Assembly (NCBI RefSeq): GCF_014638845.1
Contig: NZ_BMFP01000003.1
Coordinates: forward strand, 496,001-560,000
Length of the DNA: 64,000 nucleotides
Direction of reading: 5' to 3'
Origin: Pontibacter amylolyticus
GTDB taxonomy: Bacteria; Bacteroidota; Bacteroidia; Cytophagales; Hymenobacteraceae
Below the pieces are notes generated by a model. The model had not been told where the DNA came from, did not search any database, and saw only the letters and a list, made by a program, of their open reading frames with translations. Shown here piece by piece: positions 53,013 to 59,893 of the stretch (its first letter is position 1; every line of letters begins with the position of its first letter). Made by a program: the position numbers and the translations under genes.

Positions 53013-53280
53013 AGTAAGGTGCTTGTTTGCGCTGTTCTTGATACGGCGCACCGGACAGGATGTTAATGCAGGCGCATTACTTGCACAAATCCCAGCCGGG
53101 CTTAAGCTATACCTGGCTTATATTGTCTCACTAGCGCCCGGCCTTAGGAGCTAACAATCCAATACGTTTTGCCGAATTAGCGCACAGCAAAAAGAGGAAC
53201 AGCACCATGCATGGTTCCGCCTCGCCTATTTGGCGATACCCAGACACAAACCCTGATCGCTTAAAAAGGAGAACCGCCTG
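53013..53280. other. Intergenic region
   Basis: 268 bases between two minus-strand genes. It contains a CTATACCTGG motif near 53108 and no convincing reading frame. It should hold the promoter of the PAS kinase; none is clear. Confidence 0.35.
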
Positions 53281-53763
53281 TCAGAAAGTAAAGACCAGCG
53301 AGGCCCGGTTATAGGCATAGCCAACACGAAGATCTTTATCCGGACGTTTGGCATAGCGCAGCCCCTCGTTGTACACATAGATGGCTTGGTGTCCCCGTTT
53401 CATTTTGGCGCCGGCAAAAGGGATGCTGAAAGTCAGCAGGCTTGCCCCCGCCCCGGAGACCAGCCAGTTAGGTTGGTAGCCAGTCAGTTTCCTGCTCATC
53501 GGATAGCTTATGAGGAGACCACCTGCATACGTGAGCGCCGTGGCTGGAAATGAATTGCGCTGGCCTTTCTGAAGTTCCTGCCGCGCTTCCGGATGTTGAT
53601 CCAAAATGTGCAACAGTTGTTTTTTACTGATTTGATTGCCATGCTGGTAGTAGGCAAATCCGAGGCCTTTTTTCTGTACAATAATTTCACCGCCCGCCTG
53701 CGCAAAGGCAAAATTAAGCACACTGCTTAAACCAAGCAGTAACAACAGTAGATAAGTTTTCAT
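53281..53763 (-). CDS. Small secreted hypothetical protein
   Basis: A 160-residue protein starting at MKTYLLLLLLGLSS, with a signal peptide cleaved after FAFAQ. An earlier in-frame start would put residues before the signal peptide, so I reject it. The mature part has a short amphipathic segment (KKQLLHILDQHPEARQEL), a GGLLISYPMSRKLTG region and a glycine-rich membrane-like segment (WLVSGAGASLLTFSIPFAGAK), then a strand ending VFTF. It could be a small outer-membrane or periplasmic protein. A 14-base perfect inverted repeat sits 28 bases upstream of its start. Confidence 0.6.
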   Translation of the reverse strand: MKTYLLLLLLGLSSVLNFAFAQAGGEIIVQKKGLGFAYYQHGNQISKKQLLHILDQHPEARQELQKGQRNSFPATALTYAGGLLISYPMSRKLTGYQPNWLVSGAGASLLTFSIPFAGAKMKRGHQAIYVYNEGLRYAKRPDKDLRVGYAYNRASLVFTF

Positions 53764-53790
53764 AGACAAAAGGTGCGTATCGGGAACAAA

Positions 53791-53831
53791 ATAGCAAAAT
53801 TGCAATTTATATCAAAGTGCAATTTTGCTAT
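53791..53831 (-). promoter_or_regulatory. Perfect inverted repeat in front of the small secreted protein
   Basis: ATAGCAAAATTGCA (53791-53804) and TGCAATTTTGCTAT (53818-53831) are exact complements around a 13-base AT-rich spacer. It could be an operator, or a hairpin in a leader RNA. Confidence 0.5.
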
Positions 53832-53916
53832 ACGTATATTTTTGCATTGAAGTACAGGGCATTGAAGTTGCTTTAACATTAAAGATCAGCCTTATACCCA
53901 GCGAACAGCACAAAAA

Positions 53917-53950
53917 AAGCAGCAAACCCATGGCTTGCTGCTTCAATTTT
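53917..53950 (-). terminator. Probable terminator
   Basis: AAGCAGCAA pairs with TTGCTGCTT, with an A-run to the left and a T-run after it to the right, so it can act in either direction between two minus-strand genes. It is presumably read on the minus strand after the ABC-F gene. Confidence 0.6.
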
Positions 53951-54004
53951 AAATCCCATTACCTGTTCCTAACCGGATTACCTCGGTATTTCAGGTTGTA
54001 TTTC

Positions 54005-54052
54005 AAACTTTTTAACTATCTAACTTTTTAACTTTCTAACTTTCTAACTTCT
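54005..54052. repeat. Low-complexity TAACTTTC repeat at the ABC-F 3' end
   Basis: About five imperfect units of TAACTTTC (taactatc, taactttt, taactttc) run through the stop codon of the ABC-F gene, so its last residues (QLRS) are coded by the repeat. Confidence 0.7.
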
Positions 54053-55975
54053 AAGCTGCTCCTCCAACTCCTCGGCCTCCAGCATCATGTTCTCCCACTT
54101 CTGGTTGACGGCATCCAGTTCTTTCTGCACCGCTTCAAACTTCTGGGAGGTTTCCTGCAGCAGACTTGGGTTCCCGTATACCTTCGGGTCGGCCAGCTCC
54201 GTTTCGTACTGGGCGAGTTCCTTCTCCAGTTGCTGCACCTGCTTTTCCAACTCACTTATCTGCCGGTTTACCTGCTTTAGCTGGTTGTTCAGCGCGTTGA
54301 ACTCGCTGTTGTCACGTTTCGGCTTCGGTTCGTCTTTCTTAGGAGCTGGCGCAGCTGCGGCTTCACGTTTAGTTTCCTTCTCGCGCTTCTCCTGAAACGT
54401 CTCAAATTCGTGGTACGTGCCGGGGTATTCCTTCAGTTGGTAGTCTTCGATGTACCAGATCTTGGTCGCCACATTCTCCACGAAATAGCGGTCGTGCGAG
54501 ATGATGATGAAGGTGCCCTCGTACTGCTCCAGCGCCTGGATCAGGATGTTGACCGACTGCATGTCCAGGTGGTTGGTAGGTTCATCGAGCATCAGGAAGT
54601 TGGCCTCCGAGATCAGCGTTTTGGCCAACGCTACGCGGCTCTTCTCCCCTCCCGACAGCACCTTGATCTTTTTGAACACATCGTCGCCGGTGAAGAGGAA
54701 GGAACCCAGCAGCGTGCGCAGCTCTACCTCCGTTTTGCCGGAGCCCGCCTGCTGCAGTTCCTGCAGAATTTCATTTTCCACGTTCAGAGCTTCGAGCTGG
54801 TGCTGCGCGTAAAAGGACATGATCACGTTATGCCCCATTTCGCGCTTGCCCTGTATGGGCTCAGTGCCGGCAATGATGCGTAGCAGTGTGGACTTACCCT
54901 TGCCGTTGGCACCGATGAGCGCAATTTTGTCGCCCCGTTCGATGTGCACGTTCGTATCCCTAAATATGAGTTTGCTGCCGAAGCTTTTGCTCATGTGCTC
55001 CAGCCGGAAGATGTGACGGCCCGGCTGCACATTGAAGCGGAAGCTGAAATTCACTTTCGCAGCCTCTCCTGCCACCTCCTCGATGCGCTCCATGCGCTCA
55101 AGCTGCTTCATGCGGCTCTGGGCCTGCTTGGCTTTGGTCGCCTTGGCCTTAAAGCGCTCAATGAAGCGCTCCGTCTGCCTGATCTGGGCCTGCTGGTTTT
55201 CGTAAGCGCCTTTCTGTATCTCGTTGCGCAGGGCTTTCTCTTCTACATAGAAGCTGTAATTGCCAGGGTATAGGTTCAGCTTCGCGCCCGACACTTCCAC
55301 CGTGATGTTGGTGGTTTTGTCCAGGAACTCCCTGTCGTGCGACACGATCACGACGGCACCTTCAAAGCGGTCCAGGTAGGATTCGAGCCACTTAATCGAG
55401 GGCAGGTCCAGGTGGTTGGTCGGTTCGTCGAGAAGCAGCAGCGAGGGTTTCTGCAACAGGATCTTGGCCAGCATCACGCGCATGCGCCAGCCACCTGAGA
55501 AAGAGGCCAGCGGTTGTTTCAGTTCCTCGGTCGTAAAGCCCAGGCCCTCCAGGATCGACTCGGCCTCGGCCTGCATGGTATAGCCGCCAAGCGCCTCGAA
55601 CCGTTCCTGCAAAGCCGCTAGCTTGTCCACCAGCTTGTCATGGAAATTATGCTCAAACTCTACCAGCACCTGGTCTATCTCTTTTTGCAAGGAGATGGCC
55701 TCATCAAAGGCCTGCATGGCCACCGACAGAATGCTCTCGTGCGTTTCGTAGCTGAGCAGGTCCTGGTTCAGGAAACCGATGGTGGTGTCCCGGCTCATTT
55801 GAATACTGCCGCCGTCGGGCTTATATTCACCCACGATGATGCGCAGCAGCGTCGACTTGCCGGTACCGTTGAGGCCGATCAGGGCAATCTTGTCTTTGGG
55901 TTTGATGTGCAGGTTGGCATCCTCGTACATGGGGCGGCTGCCAAAATGAAAGCTAAGGTTATTGATAGAAATCAT
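54044..55975 (-). CDS. ABC-F family ATPase
   Basis: A 643-residue protein with two ABC domains and no membrane part. Start at MISINNLSFHFG; a 43-codon upstream extension is not family-like. Domain 1: Walker A GLNGTGKST, signature SFSGGWRMR, Walker B LLLLDEPTNHLD. Domain 2: GANGKGKST, LSGGEKSRV, FLMLDEPTNHLD. The linker (residues 245-320, KALRNEIQKGAYENQQAQIR) is the charged P-site-tRNA interaction motif. The last 80 residues form a coiled coil (LNNQLKQVNRQISELEKQV). ABC-F proteins act on the ribosome, adjusting the E and P sites in stress or antibiotic exposure; this one is of the common Uup/YdiF-like kind. Confidence 0.93.
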   Translation of the reverse strand: MISINNLSFHFGSRPMYEDANLHIKPKDKIALIGLNGTGKSTLLRIIVGEYKPDGGSIQMSRDTTIGFLNQDLLSYETHESILSVAMQAFDEAISLQKEIDQVLVEFEHNFHDKLVDKLAALQERFEALGGYTMQAEAESILEGLGFTTEELKQPLASFSGGWRMRVMLAKILLQKPSLLLLDEPTNHLDLPSIKWLESYLDRFEGAVVIVSHDREFLDKTTNITVEVSGAKLNLYPGNYSFYVEEKALRNEIQKGAYENQQAQIRQTERFIERFKAKATKAKQAQSRMKQLERMERIEEVAGEAAKVNFSFRFNVQPGRHIFRLEHMSKSFGSKLIFRDTNVHIERGDKIALIGANGKGKSTLLRIIAGTEPIQGKREMGHNVIMSFYAQHQLEALNVENEILQELQQAGSGKTEVELRTLLGSFLFTGDDVFKKIKVLSGGEKSRVALAKTLISEANFLMLDEPTNHLDMQSVNILIQALEQYEGTFIIISHDRYFVENVATKIWYIEDYQLKEYPGTYHEFETFQEKREKETKREAAAAPAPKKDEPKPKRDNSEFNALNNQLKQVNRQISELEKQVQQLEKELAQYETELADPKVYGNPSLLQETSQKFEAVQKELDAVNQKWENMMLEAEELEEQLRS

Positions 55976-56194
55976 AGATTCGGAAAGCTGAACTGCAAAG
56001 GTACTTATTTTGGGAAACATCCCCATCTTAAAGGGCCACAGACCAAAAGTCGCCCCATACGTAAAATGAGACGTTGCCCACCGCAAAAAGCCCTGCACAG
56101 GCAAACATTATCACATGTGCCCCGTTCTATAGCTTTATGCTTTTGATAAATGTGTGCGCGAGACGTTGAGAACAGCAATAAAAAATAACCTTTT

Positions 56195-56746
56195 ATGATC
56201 GCAGTTACATCCCTGCTCGACCCTTCCCATTCTGCACGTGTCACCGAACTGACTGAGTTACTCGACTCCCAATTCGGACTCAATGAGGTGAAGATGACGC
56301 CCTACCCACATCTGACCCTGCTAACGGCCGAGATCCCGGATATGGAAGAGCTGCAGCAATACCTGCAGGAAACCAGCCGCGAGACGGAGCCCTTTACGAT
56401 CCGTACCACCGGCCTGGGTGTGTTCCCGGGTGAGAAGCCGGTCATCTACATCCCCGTGCTCCGCACCGCCCCGCTCAATCAGTTGCACGACCGTCTGCAC
56501 CGCGATATATCAGAGATGAGCAGCGAAATGGGCATCTACTACAATCCCAACATGTGGCTCCCTCATATTTCGCTGGCACTTGGTGACACCTCACCCGAAG
56601 TGCTAGGACCTGTGCTCACCTTTCTTTTCAATTACAACTTCAACTGGGAGATCACGATCGATAACCTGACCATCCTGCAGAAATGCGGCGATTATTACCT
56701 GAAGGAAGACGAGTACAGCTTCGGCCGTAAGGAACTCAGCCTATGA
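56195..56746 (+). CDS. 2H phosphoesterase (2'-5' RNA ligase family)
   Basis: A 183-residue protein of the LigT/2H superfamily. The two catalytic H-x-T/S-x motifs are His39 (PHLTLL) and His124 (PHISLA), about 85 residues apart as expected. It would hydrolyse or rejoin 2',3'-cyclic phosphate or 2'-5' bonds in RNA or small cyclic nucleotides. No tRNA-repair partner is nearby. It is divergent from the ABC-F gene and has its own promoter region in a 220-base gap. An AGGTATA hairpin follows its stop. Confidence 0.88.
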   Translation: MIAVTSLLDPSHSARVTELTELLDSQFGLNEVKMTPYPHLTLLTAEIPDMEELQQYLQETSRETEPFTIRTTGLGVFPGEKPVIYIPVLRTAPLNQLHDRLHRDISEMSSEMGIYYNPNMWLPHISLALGDTSPEVLGPVLTFLFNYNFNWEITIDNLTILQKCGDYYLKEDEYSFGRKELSL

Positions 56747-56800
56747 TATCCGGGCGTTAATCATTTGCCCATTTCCTTAGAATACTTCTAATATAGCTGG

Positions 56801-56842
56801 CGCTATACCTGTGTTTTATATAAACAAAGCACAGGTATAGCG
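56801..56842 (+). terminator. Motif hairpin after the 2H phosphoesterase
   Basis: CGCTATACCTGTG (56801-56813) pairs perfectly with CACAGGTATAGCG (56830-56842). There is a 16-base AT-rich loop. Each arm contains one AGGTATAG motif. Confidence 0.75.
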
Positions 56843-57001
56843 GTCTTGTCTATTCTTAAAGTCTTATTTTAATTCCATTTTAATCTTGTTTAGTTTCACT
56901 TTTTCTTAACCACTTAAAATACTAACCCGTATGGTTGGAGTGAATTCCGCACACGAATATTAAAAGCTATACCTCACCTACATCCAAAAACAAACAAAAC
57001 C

Positions 57002-59194
57002 ATGGAAGAGAAAGACAAGCACAAGGCCAAGCCTACCCACGTCGACGAAAACATCAAGAACAAACAGCTCGAACAGTTTCGGGAGGATGGCAAAGGCCAG
57101 TATATGACGACTGATCAGGGAGTACGGGTGAACCATACAGATGACTCCTTAAAAGCCGGCCAGCGCGGACCGACACTAATGGAGGATTTTCACTTCCGCG
57201 AGAAGATGACCCACTTTGACCACGAGCGTATGCCGGAGCGCGCGGTGCATGCCCGCGGTGCCGGAGCCCATGGGTATTTTCAGCCTTATGAGTCGATGGC
57301 GGCCTACACCAAAGCCAAGTTTCTGAGCGACCGGAGTGTTAAAACGCCTGTTTTTGTGCGTTTCTCCACGGTGGCGGGTTCTCGCGGATCGGCTGACACG
57401 GTGCGCGATGCCAGGGGTTTTGCCACCAAGTTCTACACCCAGGAAGGAAACTACGACCTGGTGGGCAATAACATCCCGGTGTTCTTTATCCAGGACGGCA
57501 TCAAATTCCCGGATCTGGTACATGCCGTGAAGCCAGACCCTGACAATGAAATACCTCAGGCCTCCGCCGCCCAGGACAGCTTCTGGGACTTCATTTCCCT
57601 GATGCCGGAGTCCACGCACATGATCATGTGGTTGCTGTCGGACAGGGCCATCCCCCGAAGCTTTAGAATGATGGAAGGCTTTGGCGTGCATACCTTCCGC
57701 TTTGTAAACGAGGCTGGCAAGGCCCGCTTCGTCAAGTTCCATTGGCGTCCGGTGTTGGGCACGCACTCGCTTGTGTGGGACGAGGCGCAGAAATTAGCCG
57801 GCAAAGATCCGGACTGGCTGCGCCGCGACCTCTGGGACGCTATTGAGCAGGGCAATTATCCGGAGTTTGAGCTCTGCGTGCAGATGGTGGACGAGGCAGA
57901 TGAATTCAAGTTTGACTTCGACCTGCTCGATGCGACCAAGATCATACCGGAAGAGCTGGTGCCGCTGAAGCCCATCGGCAAGATGGTGCTGAACCGAAAC
58001 CCGGACAATTTCTTTGCTGAAACTGAGCAGGTGGCCTTCCACCCCGGCAACCTGGTGCCCGGCATCGATGTGACCAACGACCCGCTTTTGCAGGCGCGCC
58101 TGTTCTCATACCTGGACACCCAACTGAACCGCTTCAACAGCACCAACTTCTCTGAGATTCCGATTAACCGACCGGTTTGCCCGGTGCATAACTTCCAGCA
58201 GGACGGCTTTATGCGGCAGACCATCAACAAAGGCAAGGTAAACTACTGGCCTAACTCCCTGGCCAATGGCTGCCCGATGATGGCGCCCGAAAATATGGGA
58301 GGCTACGTGCACCACGCCGAGAAAGTAGAAGGCCACAAAATCAGGGCCCGTAGCAAGAGCTTCGACGATCACTATTCGCAGGCTACCCTGTTCTGGAACT
58401 CACTCACAGAAGATGAGAAAACCCATCTGGTCGACGCTGCCCGCTTTGAGCTTGGCAAGGTAAACACCAAAGCCGTACGTGCCAGGCAGCTGGCCAACTT
58501 CCACAGAGTAGACCCGCAGTTTGCCGCCCTGGTAGCCGCAGGCATTGGAGTTGAGGTGCCAATAGGCGATGACTCCATCCCAACCGGAAACTTTGTAGCA
58601 GATGATGCCTCTAAAAAGATGGCGAACGGCCAGTCTGTAAAAGACTCTCCGGCTGTAAGTATTGACAGAAACAAGAAGGAAGTAGCCAAGTCCAGAAGAG
58701 TCGCGATTCTGCTCGAGGATGGTTATGATTACAACGAGGTGATGCAGGTAAAGGAAGCACTGGAAGCGGCTGGCGTTACAGTAGAGGTTGTATCCAAGTT
58801 CCAGGGCAAGCGCCTCTCCAGCACCGGTCAGGAGATGGAGGTGGACAAGAGCCATGTAACCACCGCTTCCATTATGTATGATGCCGTTTACATTCCGGAC
58901 GGAGAGAAGAGCGTGCGCAAAATGATGGGACTGGGTGACGCCCTGCACTTTGTAGCCGAGGCCTTTAAGCACTGCAAGCCAATCGCGACCTCCGGTTTTG
59001 GCATCAACCTGTTGGAGAAGGCTTTTGTGGTGGGCGTGAATTTCGCTGACAAGGAATCTGGCAAGGTAGTTTCCCACTCCGGTGTGATAACGGCCGGAGC
59101 CAACGCCGACGCAGGTGAATTTGCCAATATGTTTGTTGAGGCCATTAAGAAGCACCGCCACTGGGATCGGGAGAAAAACATGACGCCAGCTTAA
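57002..59194 (+). CDS. katE: Large-subunit catalase (HPII-like)
   Basis: A 730-residue clade 2 catalase. Key residues align by a constant offset with E. coli HPII: His83 (RAVHARG) and Asn156 (LVGNNIP) at the distal side, heme ligand Tyr370 (LFSYLDTQ) and His347 (AFHPGNLVPG), which would correspond to His392, the partner of the unusual His-Tyr bond in HPII. After residue 550 comes a flavodoxin-like C-terminal domain (SRRVAILLEDGYDYNEVMQV to HSGVITAGANA), as in HPII, which resembles DJ-1/GATase1 but has lost its catalytic site in that family. It breaks down hydrogen peroxide in the cytoplasm. It is monocistronic, with a terminator. Confidence 0.95.
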   Translation: MEEKDKHKAKPTHVDENIKNKQLEQFREDGKGQYMTTDQGVRVNHTDDSLKAGQRGPTLMEDFHFREKMTHFDHERMPERAVHARGAGAHGYFQPYESMAAYTKAKFLSDRSVKTPVFVRFSTVAGSRGSADTVRDARGFATKFYTQEGNYDLVGNNIPVFFIQDGIKFPDLVHAVKPDPDNEIPQASAAQDSFWDFISLMPESTHMIMWLLSDRAIPRSFRMMEGFGVHTFRFVNEAGKARFVKFHWRPVLGTHSLVWDEAQKLAGKDPDWLRRDLWDAIEQGNYPEFELCVQMVDEADEFKFDFDLLDATKIIPEELVPLKPIGKMVLNRNPDNFFAETEQVAFHPGNLVPGIDVTNDPLLQARLFSYLDTQLNRFNSTNFSEIPINRPVCPVHNFQQDGFMRQTINKGKVNYWPNSLANGCPMMAPENMGGYVHHAEKVEGHKIRARSKSFDDHYSQATLFWNSLTEDEKTHLVDAARFELGKVNTKAVRARQLANFHRVDPQFAALVAAGIGVEVPIGDDSIPTGNFVADDASKKMANGQSVKDSPAVSIDRNKKEVAKSRRVAILLEDGYDYNEVMQVKEALEAAGVTVEVVSKFQGKRLSSTGQEMEVDKSHVTTASIMYDAVYIPDGEKSVRKMMGLGDALHFVAEAFKHCKPIATSGFGINLLEKAFVVGVNFADKESGKVVSHSGVITAGANADAGEFANMFVEAIKKHRHWDREKNMTPA

Positions 59195-59228
59195 GCATTT
59201 AGATGTTTGTTATTGATTGTTTGTTTGG

Positions 59229-59264
59229 AGCAAGAGCCGCGAGTTTCGTGGCTTTTGCTTTTTA
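59229..59264 (+). terminator. Terminator of katE
   Basis: AGCAAGAGCC pairs with GGCTTTTGCT with one G-T pair and is followed by Ts. Confidence 0.75.
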
Positions 59265-59730
59265 TGGGGTGGTAAGGTTTGTCTGAAGCAGGATTCTGGT
59301 GCACGATTGTCATGCCCCTACCCCCAAGCGGGGAATCACCTCCCCTAACCCCTCCTAAAAACAGAGGGGGACTTTCTGCTGCTACCAATTCACAGGTATA
59401 GGCACTGTAGTTCCTGTTTTGCAATACCGGGTCCAACCACCCCTGCCCCTCCTTGTCTAAGGCGGGGAATGTGTAATTGCCATATTCAGGGTATATGCAC
59501 TGTAGTCTCAGCTATCCGTGCACGATTGTCATCCCCCTACCCCCTTCAAAGGGGGACTCGTGCCATTGCCAGTGTCAGGTATAAGCGTTGTCGCTCCTGC
59601 CACGCACCCCTGGCAGGTATAGCAAGAGTAACTAGCACTGAAACTACGAAGTATATAGCTAAGACAAGTGCACAAACGACGATTTTTTGTTTGAGCGTTC
59701 AGCGAGTTCAAAATCGTCTTGACTTTTTTG

Positions 59731-59760
59731 CCTACTTTTTGTGTCAAGACAAAAAGTAGG
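59731..59760. repeat. CCTACTTTTTGT hairpin
   Basis: CCTACTTTTTGT (59731-59742) pairs perfectly with ACAAAAAGTAGG (59749-59760) around gtcaag. Just to its left the related pair ACGATTTTTTG / CAAAATCGT forms a second stem. Such AAAAAGTAGG hairpins are familiar in intergenic DNA of this phylum. Confidence 0.7.
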
Positions 59761-59893
59761 GCCCGCCCGGCTAGGGCAAGCTACACAGCAAGGCAGGTTG
59801 CCATACCTGCAACAAGCTATTACTACAACGCCAGGTATAGGCATCCCCGCTTCTCAAAATCCCTTATATTTACAAACACCCTCAACACAAACT

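Larger units (their letters stand above)
59195..59893. other. Repeat-rich intergenic region
   Basis: About 700 bases. Besides the katE terminator it holds two copies of TGCACGATTGTCATnCCCCT followed by ACCCCC (59300-59325 and 59519-59544), further C-rich and G-rich blocks (CCCCCTTCAAAGGGGG), three AGGTATAG motifs near 59394, 59577 and 59616, and a 12-base-stem hairpin at 59731-59760. A long reading frame begins at 59741 in this zone but is only an upstream extension of the aminopeptidase. No gene is supported. Confidence 0.6.

Noticed and set aside
55976-56104. Upstream extension of the ABC-F protein
   Set aside because: ABC-F proteins start directly with the first strand (MISINNLS); the extension overlaps the divergent promoter region.
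59741-59893. Upstream extension of the aminopeptidase
   Set aside because: It would place residues before the lipoprotein signal and overlap a hairpin; the ATG at 59894 fits the lipobox.
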